Source: Piezodorus guildinii
Lineage: Eukaryota > Arthropoda > Insecta > Hemiptera > Pentatomidae
Assembly (NCBI GenBank): GCA_023052935.1
Contig: CM041292.1
Location: 89,945,169-90,009,168, forward strand
Direction: 5' to 3'
Length of the DNA stretch: 64,000 nucleotides
In this document: one piece after another, positions 46,682 to 58,402 of the stretch
Numbering within the stretch: position 1 is the stretch's first letter
How the letters are laid out: each line of letters begins with the position of its first letter
Program-made: the position numbers and the translations under genes
The notes under the pieces: model-generated
The model's input: the letters and a program-made list of their open reading frames with translations, nothing else
What the model was told of the DNA's origin: nothing
Databases searched by the model: none

Positions 46682-49600
46682 GTAAGTTGCATCATATGGA
46701 TTTACGGTGTTCATTTCAATATAATATTTTTTTCTAAAGTATTACACTTTAGCCAACCAATGAAATAAATAGAAACACTTTTCATAATAAATATATATCA
46801 TTCATCATTTTTATAATCCAATACTCAATTTATTTTATTTATGTTATTCATTCCACTATATCATGGAAATATATGTACTTACTTACAAAATATAAATTTG
46901 ATTAATAATATTATAATTGTAAATATGTAATATATTTTATACATGATATATAATATTAAAAACTATTTAACTGATACTATGTATTTTAATAATTATATAT
47001 AATTTTAATTATAAGGTGATAAACAACCAATTTATTCTTAGATTTCTTCATCACTTGAATTGGTGACAGTGAGTATTCTTTACACAAATGCACTTCAATA
47101 TGTGGAGCATCAACTGAACCAAACTGGTCCTTTACCTGATAAACAAGATATTGAAATGAAAGGTATAACTTATTTATTTAATTAGAATTTAAAATGATCA
47201 TACAAAGAATTATCGGGATTCTGTCAACTATTTTTGTTGTTACAGTCAACTCCTCGTATTTTATCTATTAATTGACTAAGTCCTGATTCTTATCCAACGA
47301 TAAACTATACATTCAGCCATTAAAGATTAAATGAATTCATTAATGAAAACTTATTTTTACATATTTTGTTCATGAACTTTGGTATGTATTAATTTATTGA
47401 AATTCCTCAATTATTTACATTATGTAAATTCATCTTTTATACAGAATAGCCATATTATTTAATCTTTCTTCCTTAGTGCTCATTAAATAATTTTTAGATG
47501 CTTTAAGCAAAAAATGATCTTTAATGCATTGTATTAGGGTATTCATTTACTGTAATACATAGTTTTAGCTTAGTGCAATTTTTTTTTTGTTTTCATTTGT
47601 GAGCAAGACTTCAGTAATGCACACACAGGTGTGAACAATCATACATACACCGTTTAAAATAATAAATGATAAAAAGTTTTAATAAAATTTATAGTTTATC
47701 ACTTATTTATTTGTTTACACAATTGATCCTCAAGGTTTGAAACCAAATCTTATATGGTCAATACATTTGTCTATCATATTTTTTAAAAGATCGCTCTGAA
47801 ATTTTCACCAGTGGTATAAATAAGAAAAAGTTGCCTTAATTTGTATGTTACCATAAAATTTAGTAGAATGAGATGGATAATTTGGGAAGTGGATTTCCCA
47901 AATATACTCTAATTGGATTAGTTGCTGATTTTATTTTTTTATGCTTGCTCAACTCTAGCTTGATCTCTGATAAAATTAAGCTGTCAAATTATTTCCAAAG
48001 GAGGGTTTGGACCTCATCAGAGCCTTCATTGAGCTTTTGTAGGCCTATAGCAGTTTAAGCTGAAGGGGGCTCTACAGTTTAGAAAATATATTCTTTGAAC
48101 AATTTTATATCGTTAAGTTAAGGTATTTTTATAACATAAAAATGATTAGCATTTAAGTTAGTTTGCTCTCTAATGTCCCTGATTGAAGGAGGCACTGGGT
48201 CATGTGGGTGATCCCCTACTATGGGTCCTAGGCAACTGCTTTGTCCGCTTAATGCCTTATCTACACCTGTGAGTCTGGTAATTGAATTCTACAATATTAA
48301 TAATGACTTCTAGCAAAGTTAACTTTATTGCTTACTATATAACATAAAAAATTATGACTTAAATTGAAAAAAAAAAATCATAAAAGTACCAAGTTTTATT
48401 TTTTATGCCAAAGTTTATTTTTAAAATATTTACTTAATTAAAATTTATTTTTGGTTTACTTTTTTTTATGAAGTTTTTATTTAATTCATGACTTTCATTG
48501 TCTATGTATATGTATTTTCTATCTTTAACACATATTTCTGACACCTCCACATTGCAAACATTATTTGTAAAATATATAAATATTTTGTTTTTGCATTTGA
48601 ATATTTTAATTTTGGTGTGGTCTATTAAAGTAACGATTCAAATTAAAGCCTTTGAAATTCTTAAAGGATGGGTCTTTTTTAAGATTTCTCTAGTCGAGTT
48701 TTTGAGATTTTGGGATTTAAAAATATATAGTAGGAGTCATTAAAAAAAAAAAAAAATTATAATTCTAAAAATAAAAAATCTGAAACATAATTTTATTCTT
48801 TCTGTAAATATGTTTGAAAAATCACTGATTAAAATGTCATATAAGTTGTTGATTTTATATATTAAGATCCAAAATATAGTATATTTATTTTATAAATAAA
48901 AATCAAGAGGTTCCAAAATTGAACCATCTTTATTTAGGGTATTACACTTTGTTAGCTTTAAGACTAATAATAATAAATAAATAAAAATACTATAGTAATA
49001 AGTTAATATTAATATTATTTAATTGTATAATAATAAGTTAATGGTCTATTGTTGCAGTGTTTATTGCAAAAGTCATAGTTGATTTGTTGATAGCTGCGCT
49101 GTGTTTTACTGTTGTTATTAATGTATTACTACTTCTTGGTGTGTATAAGGTAAGTTTAAGACTATGTTTACTTTTTTAATATTAAGGTAGTCAATAGTTT
49201 AAGTTCGGTTTACCTGAAATAGATTGCTATGGTAAAGTAGATAGTTGTACTGTAGTGGAAGATTGTTGTTAGCTCTTAAGTGTTTCCTTGTGTTATTAAT
49301 AGATATACTTATCAGTTAATTTACTTAAATAAGAAAAATATTTGTTGCATTTTGTAATGTTAATGAAGCTTTTTAAATTTAAGCAACTGCCTAACAGTTC
49401 CTACATTCTTCTAAAAAAATTATTATCAGTTAATTTTGTCATAACTGTCATGAAAAGGCATATCCAAAAACAAAATAAATCTTTCTCTTTAAATTTAAAT
49501 TTAATTAAAATTGGTTTAATTTAATTGCTGCTACTTCAAAACACCAGTTACTTACTTCATAATCAATGTACTGCAGTTATTTAAATCATAAAATAGAAAT

Positions 49601-52600
49601 AATTGTTAAAAGTAAATTTATTTAACAACATAAATTATCACCTCTCTGTCATAAATTATAGTTTATAATATAATTTAAACATCCATACTTTTTACTAAAA
49701 TTTTTGTTGTAATTACAATTATTCGTTCCAGAAAAATACCTGTCTTTTGTTACCTTGGATTTTATTGGTTGGCTTCTCTTGTGGGCTAAGCATTTTATCT
49801 GGAATTGCTACTATATTAATGTCAATCCTCCATTTTATTACTATATCATCATTCTTCTTTACTGTTTCAGTAATAATCTTATCCAATGGTAAGTTTCAAT
49901 ATTAAATTTATTTCTCTCCCTTTATATATAAATGTTTAGAATACTTATGCTTTGTTAAAGTTATGGTGTATTAAAATGTGCCAGAAAGGACCTAGAGCAA
50001 TAGCCTTCTTGCGGTGAACAAGAGGGGTTCAAATCCTGACTACTTACTCAATTTCCTAGTACAAAATTAGTATGCCTTTTAAAGCGTGGCAGCAACAGTT
50101 GGTGCCTCTTTCATAAACAACCAATTCTCCTATTTTTATATATTTTTTTCAGTTTGCGTGATAGGCTATGTAGGCCCTAGCTCACGTTGATTTAGTTTCT
50201 TAGGATACCAAACCATGATTTTCAATATGAGATATGGTATTAATACTCCCTACTCTTATTTTTGTGAGTGACCACCAGTTGGTTGTGAGTGGATCTACAT
50301 TGAATTATATCTCTGGAAAAGTACATCTGGTTCTGGAATTATAACTCAAAAGCTTTGGCATGGTAGACTAGCATGCTAGCCACACAGTTCCTTCTCCTCC
50401 TTACTCCTATCTTTAAATAATAAAATGTGTGTTTCTTAAGATGCTTTATATTATTTCGGACTTGTATTAGCCAAAGTTAGTTCTTTTCATTGGCTCTTCT
50501 ATAGGTTATAATTTTATTATGATTCTATAAGTGGTACCGCTCTTGGTTGGGACCTTCAGTATAAATTCTAGTGGCTTTACTCTAAGGATTATTTGCTGGT
50601 TATTATTATACTGGTCATTGTTATTATATTAGCAGCTCATTATTGGTTTACATCACTTGTCAGAATGGTTTTGGTGGTTAGTAACATTTAATTTAATATT
50701 ATGTTTATTAAAGTTTGTCGTTGAGTTATATAACTAATATCTGATTTGATGTCTACTAAAAAAAGTTTTTATTAAGTCAAAACCATTGATGTTCAATTTT
50801 TAATATGTTATAATATATTATTAGGGATCGGAGTGGTCTAGTGAATAGAGCACTAGTAGACTTTTCTCCAGGTCCTGGGTTCGAATCAATCTATGACAAA
50901 ATGTTATTTATTCTGTTAATTCAGCCGATGGGCGACTCTAGCTTATGGACACCCTCCTGGGGGTAGACTCAGCCTCTTTAAAGTGGGTACCCAAATTAGG
51001 TAAAAACCCAGCGGCTGAGCGTGATCAAGGACTAATCACCTCATTGCATGGCCGTTAGCCTAGAAATAGTACGAATCTCTATATGTACTGAGCCCAAGGT
51101 TCTTCATGGGTTGTTGAGGTACATTTGTTTTTTAAATTTTATAATATTATCAGAAATGACATGAAATTTTATGTCACACTTTTCTTGTGATTTAGTAATA
51201 CTGTTGCTGCGATTAGACCAGACTTTATTTTTTTTTTACTTTATTTGTTTTCCTAACTAAGAGTATAATGATTTGAAATTTAGAGAGTGACAAATTTGAG
51301 TTAAAATCATGAACGCTTGGTAACCATGTCTAATATATTAGCATAATGTTAATATATTGCTAAAAATGTTTGTAGACATTTGAAATTTCAAAAGTATAAA
51401 TCACACAAACGAAATCTATTCTCATATTTTCCAATTACAATTACAGTCAATAGAAAAACAAATATACCAAGGCTTCTAAAATTTAATAATGCTTAGCAAT
51501 ATTTTAGAGAAAAAAATAATCTATTGCAATTTCCATCTATGCTATTTTATTGCGTTTAGCTGATATAAAAGTGTTCTTGCTTTTTTCAAAATTATTTTTA
51601 ATGCCAAGTGTAGTATAAGTCAATCATGGAGTTGAAATTGGATAAGTTGGTGTTTTTTTTTTTGTTTTTTTTTTCTGTATAATTTTCATTGTTTTTTATT
51701 GAAGTATTATATTATTAAAACAAAAAATACAGAGTACTGTCAGCATATTAAAATATGAATAAGTATTCAATGCTAAATACATTAAAAAAACACATTAATC
51801 AATCAGATTATAAATATCCATTAATTTCCAATAAATTTCCTAATTCTTCATTCCCTTGTGTTTATATTATAGGTGAAAAGGATATTTTATTTATTTATTT
51901 TTAAATCTATCTGCCTGAATAATTCTTTTTTTATGTGTATGTATGTGTGTTAGGTTTTTGTATGGAATTAATTATATTTGTATTGTAACAAAAAAATTCA
52001 TTGTTACAGCTGTTCAAGTTTATATCTTCCTAGTTATCTATTCCTTCTATTGTGAATTGAAAACACAAAGATATTTAAATGAAAACACACCATTAACAAC
52101 CAACGGTTCATCTTATCATCATTACCATGTAATATCCTAGATGAATCAAATCCATTGATTTGAGAGGTAAACATTAGTACCTCTCGTAAATGATGTCATA
52201 TATAACAATGTATTTCATGAATTTTACAGTATTTGTTAATTTTTTTAAGTTTTATGTTTTATGTATGTATTTAAGTGATTAATGTATTCCAATTAAAATG
52301 TTAATTAACCATACTTGTTAATTAGTAGAAATATATCTTTATTAATAAAAGTATGTTATTAAGTAAAACCACTAACATTTAATTTTATCTAAATGAGAAA
52401 ACAATATTATTGTCCCTTTTTATTGCTTGTATTCATTGAAAGAATATCTTTACTTTATGAGAAGTGAAGGCTGATTTAACTTTGTAAGTCAATTTTATTT
52501 TTTATGTTACTAATGCCCACTTTTTTATATTTAATAAAGCTAAATTATGGATTACTAAAAACAAACTTCTGGAAAAGATATCTTTGAAATGTAATTTGCA

Positions 52601-53266
52601 GTGCTTAAACATAAATTTTTCAATTTTGCAACAGTTTTTAATCTCATTTCATATATAAAAAAATAATAATAAAAGATATTCTTTAATGCTATTCTTATTT
52701 TTTATGGCATAATGTTATCATTTTTGAAAATGTTTGTTGTGTATTTGTGATTTACTGTGATTACTTATGTAATACTGACTGTAAATATGTGTTACTTTTA
52801 GATCAATGAAAGTGTATTTTGTTTATGTTTATTTTTTTCCCAGTCGTTTGGATGACATATTTGATAACATTTTTGTTTTTAATCAGCAAACATTTTTATT
52901 ATTTAGTGAATGATATATTATAAAAACTGAGACTTGGTAATTTCATAACTGAATGAATGCAATTAGTTTTAAAGTAGATTTGTATATAAAATAAAAAATT
53001 ATAGTCTTCGATAAAGTAGATTATAATTTTGATTTTAAATATAAAAAAAAACACCAGATTAAAATGATGAATTTATACTACTTTATATTCTATATCTAAA
53101 ATTGTATAAATTCTTAGAATATAGAATATACTTTTATATTTCTTGGATGATTTTATCAATTGTTGCAGCCTATCAAGTTTACACTTTTCTTACTATTTAT
53201 TCCTACTATCATGAGTTAAAAGAAGAAATGACTGTTAATGTATATAATCTATTTTCCAAGTGCTAA
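46595..53266 (+). CDS. gene 2: four-helix membrane protein, LAPTM-like, with alternative last exons
   Basis: Coding exons: 46595-46681, 47042-47162, 49058-49149 and 49732-49888, then either 52010-52140 or 53169-53266. The splice sites are good GT-AG pairs and both last exons fit phase 1. The products are 195 residues (first last exon) or 184 (second). The N-terminus holds C-x-LETGSLIIAWLYV entering helix 1. A loop with QTGPLPDKQDIEMK follows, then helix 2 (VIVDLLIAALCFTVVINVLLLL), helix 3 (CLLLPWILLVGFSCGLSIL) and helix 4 (FLVIYSFY or FLTIYSYY), with different tails. A 5' untranslated exon must join at 46588. Motifs, helix number and intron phases match gene 1, so the two are paralogues. Endosomal or lysosomal membrane location is inferred from the family. 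Confidence 0.82.
47042..47162 (+). CDS. gene 2 coding exon 2
   Basis: The acceptor ATTCTTAG ends at 47041 and the donor GTATAA starts at 47163. 121 nt, ends in phase 1, as in gene 1 exon 2. Confidence 0.82.
49058..49149 (+). CDS. gene 2 coding exon 3
   Basis: The acceptor GTTGCAG ends at 49057 and the donor GTAAGT starts at 49150. 92 nt, the same length as in gene 1. Encodes helix 2 and ends GVYK. Confidence 0.87.
49732..49888 (+). CDS. gene 2 coding exon 4
   Basis: The acceptor GTTCCAG ends at 49731 and the donor GTAAGT starts at 49889. 157 nt, ends in phase 1. Encodes helix 3 and the start of helix 4. Confidence 0.87.
49980..50400. repeat. possible tRNA-derived repeat fragments in gene 2 intron 4
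   Basis: A B-box-like GGTTCAAATCC at about 50018 (+) with a weak upstream A box, and on the minus strand near 50340-50395 GTGGCTAGCATGCTAG followed by a worn B box. They may be two SINE pieces facing each other. Weak evidence. Confidence 0.35.
50822..51125 (+). mobile_element. tRNA-derived SINE in gene 2 intron 4
   Basis: The head reads like a tRNA: A-box-like GTGGTCTAGTGAATAGAGC and a perfect B box GGTTCGAATC at about 50878. A roughly 240-bp unrelated body follows. It is a different SINE family from S1. No clear target duplication. Confidence 0.7.
52010..52140 (+). CDS. gene 2 last exon, version a
   Basis: The acceptor TTGTTACAG ends at 52009. Encodes VQVYIFLVIYSFYCEL and a polar tail rich in Thr, Asn and His, with stop TAG at 52138-52140. 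AATAAA follows at about 52344 and 52533. Confidence 0.82.
53169..53266 (+). CDS. gene 2 last exon, version b
   Basis: The acceptor ATTGTTGCAG ends at 53168. Encodes YQVYTFLTIYSYYHELKEEM and a short tail, with stop TAA at 53264-53266 and AATAAA at 53601-53606. Same phase as version a, and closer in sequence to gene 1 exon 5 (VYCFLLVYSYY..VKEE). Confidence 0.8.
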
Positions 53267-53689
53267 ATGTTTTTCAAGGTGTAAATGTTTATTCTATCTT
53301 TAATATATTGATATGTAATCATTTAAGACTTTTAAAATTGTTTCTTTTTAAAACAACCACTTCAAAAATTTCTGAAAGGAATATTTCCCTATGATTACAC
53401 TGGTCTGCAAAAAAAAAAAAAAATTGTTTTTCCCTCCTTTCTATCAAGCATAACGAATGATAAAATAGATAATTCTGAAAAGAAATATATTATTAAATCT
53501 TCCGTATCACATATCATTTTTTTTCAATGGTGGTTGTTAATCAAATTAACTTTTTTGCTAAAAAAATATATTATAATTGTTCAAACTGATAGAAATGTTG
53601 AATAAATGTGTTAAAAAACCTACAAATCATTAGATACTTTCATTGCTGACTGTTAATAGTTCTTTTCTATAGGTGTTTCGCGACAGAGC

Positions 53690-54510
53690 GACCAACAGGA
53701 ATTGGCAAGTATCGTTTCTGACTATTTTCAATCATAACGTTTTTCTATGTGCAATATTTCTTGATGAAATCTTTCGCTGTGTTCATCTGATACTGCTCCA
53801 AGATTAGTGGGAAAAAAGTCCAAATGAGAATCCAAGAAATGAATTTTTAGTGTCATATTGGATTTTAAGTTTTTTTATGAAGAAAGAAGTTCAAGGATGA
53901 TTTCACGGTGGTTCTCTTTTTTTTTTTTGTTTCCAAGAAAAATATGACATACTTCTACAAAAGCAATACATGCTCTCTTTTCAGCTTTATTCTATGTACT
54001 TTCAAAATTTGAGTCCTTCTTGAGCTCTTGTATTGGGGGACCCACAAGGATTCTTTCTTTCAATTTTGCGTCTCTGATTCGAGGAAATTTAGTTTTGAGT
54101 TATTGAGAACCTCCACCGTCCTTGTTCATGGCTTTAACAAAAATTTTCATCAGTCCCAACTTTATATGGAGAGGTGGTAGGTAGGTGTCACTTGAAACTA
54201 AAGGTTCTTCTTTTACATTCTGGACTCCAGGGATCAAATTCATTCTTTGTGGCCAATTTTTTACTATGTAATGCTTTTCTCTAGCACGACTGTCCCATTC
54301 GCATAAATAGCAACTAAATTTAGTATATCCTCCTTGCATTCCAGTTAACATTGCAACAACTTTTAGATCATCACAAATGTTCTATGTATACTTCGAATAT
54401 TTAATTTTTTCCAATAACAAATTCACCTCTGCAAAATTTTCTTTCATGTTTGTTGCGTGTGCAAGAGGAGTAGAAGGATATTTATTGCCGTCAGACAAAA
54501 AACACGTAAT
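53690..54510 (-). pseudogene. decayed repeat-borne gene of unknown function
   Basis: The minus-strand frame 54351-54100 reads LTGMQGGYTKFSCYLCEWDS, then NWPQRMNLIPG and PLHIKLGLMKIFVKAMNK. After frameshifts the reading continues with FPRIRDAKLKE (about 54080) and MTLKIHFLDSHLDFFPTNLG (about 53855) and DEHSERFHQE. I recognise this order (CxLCxWDSRA, PPLHIKLGLMK, HFLxSHLDFFP, SDEHGERFHQ) from a large repeat-associated family in arthropods and cnidarians whose function is not known to me. Several stops and shifts make this a pseudogene. It lies about 430 bp after gene 2. Confidence 0.6.
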
Positions 54511-54664
54511 TATGAGAAATAAAAAAAATACTTTAAAAAATTTCTATATGTGATTGAAAAAAATGAAAAGCAAATATCGATTTAGCTTATTAAGCTCTTC
54601 ATATTTATCATATTTTTATTTAAAGGAGGGTTTCGTTACAGAAAACTGTTATTGGGAGCTGCAA

Positions 54665-54702
<38 letters not shown>

Positions 54703-55253
54703 GTATTCTTTTAATTTATTAGATATATCAAAAAATGAATGGTTCTTATATATAATTATCCTGTAAAAGGAATAAAAAATAAAATAAAAAAAAGGAATTT
54801 ATATACATTTATATATATGAAATTTGAAATTCTGACTGTAACTGTTAAAATTATAATTTAATTACATAAATAACATCAATTAAACATAAATAATTTGAAA
54901 GAAAAACTCCAAAAAACTGAAAACAATATTTTTTACCCCACATATATAAGTAGAATAATGAGATAAATATACAAGCCTCTTTTCAACAATAACCTCTAAT
55001 AATAAAAGTTGGCACAATTTACAAAAATAAAACAATTTTTTCTCTATTATAGTCCATTACCATACAAAACATTGAAGCTAATATTACAGCATGTTTATTA
55101 TTTTATTTAATTATATAATACAAAAGGTTGAAGGGAAAGATATCCTTTCAAGTGAGGAGCTCTATGAAATCACTCCTTAATCTTTGAGCTAAAGATTCAG
55201 TTGTTTAATTAATCTCTCAATAATTAATTATTTAGTTAAACTGGTTTGAATAG
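54511..55253. other. AT-rich DNA with a 33-base A-run
   Basis: Poly-A at 54666-54698, possibly the tail of an old retroposed sequence. No gene seen. Confidence 0.55.
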
Positions 55254-55367
55254 CTAGCAGGGCACAGTTCTCCAAGGATTGCAGAGATTTGCCTTCTTAT
55301 CATATCTGGTTCCTATGGGGCAAAGGAAAGATTCTTTCTTGCCGTCAGCATGACATAAGTGGAAAAC
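55254..55367 (-). CDS. last exon of a chitin-binding (CBM14, CPAP1-like) protein
   Basis: The minus-strand acceptor CCTTTACAG lies just before 55367. The exon encodes 37 residues starting VFHLCHADGKKESFLC and ending WRTVPC, with stop TAG at 55254-55256. The cysteine spacing is C-x10-C-x12-C-x7-C, matching the last four cysteines of a peritrophin-type chitin-binding domain. VFHxCH-DG-SFLCP-GT is the form seen in insect cuticular proteins of the CPAP1 group, which bind chitin in the extracellular cuticle. The exon holding the first two cysteines should be upstream on the minus strand (higher coordinates), but I found no convincing candidate. It could be a lone exon across a long intron or a pseudogene fragment. 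Confidence 0.55.
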   Translation of the reverse strand, partial: VFHLCHADGKKESFLCPIGTRYDKKANLCNPWRTVPC

Positions 55368-56292
55368 CTGTAAAGGAATAATAAATGAAGGATCAATGAA
55401 AAACTTATTAAATTATTTAGGTACAATTATAAATCATAGAATTAATAGTTTGAACTGTCATAAAAAATAAAAATAAAAAAAGTATTGTCTTTGTCAACGT
55501 TTGTGCAGAATCTTGAGAGCCATTATCTGGGAAGGTCTTATTGAGTTTGTAGAGATGAAACTTTGAGATATGGTTATGACCAAGGTCATAATAACCAACC
55601 ATCATTTTGGATTTTGTACAAAACATACCATTTCTCTATTTCATGATGATGGCCTATATTGAAACAATGCTGGTTTGCCACCAATGGCTTTTCTGAAAAC
55701 TTAAAACTAACCACCCTTCTTTCTATTTTCTTATGTTTCATAATTATTTTCTGACAGATTTGATAACGGCTTAATATAATATAAACACATGATATAACAG
55801 GCTATGAAGTATGAAAATTATAAAAGAAAAAAAAAATTAGAATTGCTTATATATCTCATTATTTCCACTGTTTGACAAGAAACCTTCCTTTCAATTTTAC
55901 TCAACAATGTCCTAACTCTGAAAAAAGACACTCGATTCCTTGGCTTGGCTTTTTCTGAGGAATGACATAAGGAAGATGGATCAAGAAACAATGAAAAATA
56001 TTAAACATAAGATTAAGAATATTTTACTCAACTGTTTCAAAAATTCTTAAATTTTAAATCAAAGCTTAAACAGACGTTGACTTAAGCTTAGACAGACATT
56101 GACTTAAGTTTCAACAGACATGGACTGAAGCTTGAACAGACATTGATTCAATAAAGACATAAAATTCAGAAAGGGGTGTCTCTATACTAAACTTAGAAAC
56201 AGAAAAACTTAGTGTATAAAGTAAGGATTTGAGAACTAATGAGTTCCAGAATTCCATTAAATCATCATGGTATGTTGACAAGAAAAAAATAC
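55368..56292. other. upstream of the chitin-binding exon; nothing firm
   Basis: The minus-strand open frame 55626-55417 contains VGYYDLGHNHISKFHLY, faintly like the GYYAD..C..FHVC part of a CPAP1 protein but without the cysteines. It may be chance or a decayed exon. Confidence 0.3.
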
Positions 56293-56440
56293 ACCATAAA
56301 AATGTTATTTTAATTATGTGCTGACGTTTCGGGCTACATTAGTGGGCCTTCGTCAGGGTTAATAAAATAGCACTTGTTTTAATGTGTGTTTCTATCTAAT
56401 GACCACAACCCCAACCATCTTCCTCATCTAATTTCTCAAT
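56293..56440. mobile_element. Penelope-like ends joined in inverted orientation
   Basis: 56300-56358 is the Penelope end, including the hammerhead block, on the minus strand. 56360-56440 is the other part of the same end (AATAAAATAGCACTTG...CCATCTTCCTCATC) on the plus strand. In 25877-26015 these two parts are collinear, so here one part has been flipped. Confidence 0.55.
56316..56358 (-). ncRNA. decayed hammerhead-type motif
   Basis: CTGACGA (allowed by the CTGANGA core), GAAACGTC kept, but stem II (GGCC with GCCC) and stem I (CC with AG) are mispaired. Probably inactive. Confidence 0.45.
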
Positions 56441-57684
56441 GGTCAACAAAACTCCATCATCATCAAAATGCTAGGGTGACAGATAGAGAATTGGTTCTAT
56501 CGACTCTGATGGCTTTACAGAATAAGTCAAGTAAATAAAAAAAAAAAAAGTTGTGATGGAAAAAACTGAAGTATCTGACTTAGGCTGGGATTATGATGAT
56601 CCGAGCCAGTAAAACGAGCCTGGTTTCATTTTTTCAGCAAAATGGCTGAAAGATGTTTCATCAGGATTGCTGACTTACAAGAGATCTATCAATGGATGCA
56701 GTCAGTGATGAAAAAAGAAGAGGGGAGATGGAGCTGGAGGAATTTCGTGCCTCAAGTGTTGCTTTAAAAGAGATGGTTGGGATAAATTTGTATAATATTT
56801 ATGTAATCATTGAGGGTACCTCGGGGAATGGAGAGAGACCTACAGAAAAGAGGAAGTCCATCCACCCAAGAAAAGCCTCTGGATTCGTCACTGTAGTGTA
56901 TTCATTTGTAAGGAGTAACATATCTGGTAGAAAAATGGGATCCAGTCAACATCCTGTTTGTAATTACTCGACAGGAAAACCCCGAAAAAGAGAAAAGAAA
57001 AAGTGAGAACCAATCTTCTTTAAGATAAAAATTGCATATATCCAGGAAACTATAGACAGGATTAATACTCTGAAGGAATATGGCTACAACTGGCGTTGAG
57101 ATATTTGACTATACATTTTACTAATTTGATCTGCTGGATGTGGTTGATAGAGGTATAAGACAGTAATTCCCTAAGGAAATATAAATACTAATAGTAGACA
57201 GAGTTATAGAACCTCATGTGTTTCAATGAAACCTGAGCGAGGTAAAACACATGAGAATTAAAAGCAGCCAGTGAATGACCTATGACCTATGATGGAAAGC
57301 AGGATTCAATAAATTGGGAGAGAAAAGATGCCAGGGATTACAGGAGATGAGAAGGGGACAGTAAAAGGCGTACTAAACAAAAGGTTCACCAAGATGTCTA
57401 CTTTGGAATTCAAAAATAGCGCTAAATGAATAACATTAAAACAACTATTGTTGTTTATTGGAAAGTGGGGATGGAGGACAAGTTCCACATTAACAAACCA
57501 GTGTACCTCTCTCAAATTATTTACTGAAGCTAGAAATGAATTACGATCTACAAGTCGTTATGAGATCGCTTAAATATCTAATTTTAGGGGAGGCCCAGTA
57601 GGTTAAAAATAATTAGTGAGGGGGGAAAGTAAGTTTATATTTCCTATGTAGGTAACTTTGACAATTGAGTAAGTGCTTGGGAGC
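56441..57684. other. non-coding DNA, nothing recognised
   Basis: Less AT-rich in places, with the open frame 56692-57006 (+) showing no recognisable similarity. CTCATGTGTTT and its inverse at about 57213-57256 form a small stem. Confidence 0.4.
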
Positions 57685-58394
57685 AAAAATCTGGTGCGCA
57701 CAACACACGACTGTCACTTATCTCAGATGTTAAAAGCAATTTAAGAATTTTTAAAAACAATCATAGATGAAAATAAATTGTTAAAGAATCAATTACATTG
57801 AGTTCAAAAAGAAACATGTGTTTTATTAAATATTCTATTATCATATTATCTTAGGACAATCAATAATTTTTATCGGGTTTTCATCACTCGCAGTTAACTT
57901 TTACAATTTTGTGTATAATATTTTTTCTAAAATCTTTAGCTTTCCAACGGTATATTATACATCTATATTACGGTTTTTATGTTCAAAAACACATAAATTG
58001 CATACAATATATTTTTTTTGTTGCTCATTTCTACTTTTGTTTTAGATCGAATTTGTTCAGCTTAAATATTTATCTGTTTTTTATCAATGTAAAAATTATG
58101 ATATGGCTATTTTTATAAAATCTACAAAATTTAAAGTACTTCAAAGAAAGAACATTTAAACTATCGGCATTTAAATCCTGTCAGATTGTTTCAATCAGAA
58201 TGAAACCTACCTCATACTAAAACCATTAACTTTTACATCGATATAGCGAGTTTAATCAAAATCCTTACAGCAGTTTTTGTGAAAATCGTAAAAAGGTCAA
58301 AAATGCAAGGTATAAAGTGGCTCTTCCGCTTGTCTGATTATCACAGGATTATCACATTTGGTACTTATCACACACACACACACACACACACACC
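57685..58394 (-). repeat. family A repeat, copy I, split by a Jockey insertion
   Basis: Starts with the inverted right end (AAAAATCTGGTGCGCAC). It runs through the middle to a CA run at about 58369-58393 and is then interrupted by the non-LTR element at 58403-59703. The next piece of the repeat (AGACCTTTTTGTGGGACTT) lies at 59728-59746. Confidence 0.75.
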
Positions 58395-58402
58395 AACACA
58401 TA

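Noticed and set aside
54554..54766. 70-codon open frame containing a poly-Lys run
   Set aside because: It is open only because it crosses a 33-base A-run.
56692..57006. 104-codon open frame on the plus strand
   Set aside because: Mixed amino acids make it tempting, but I see no family motif, splice context or repeat match. Kept as unexplained rather than called a gene.
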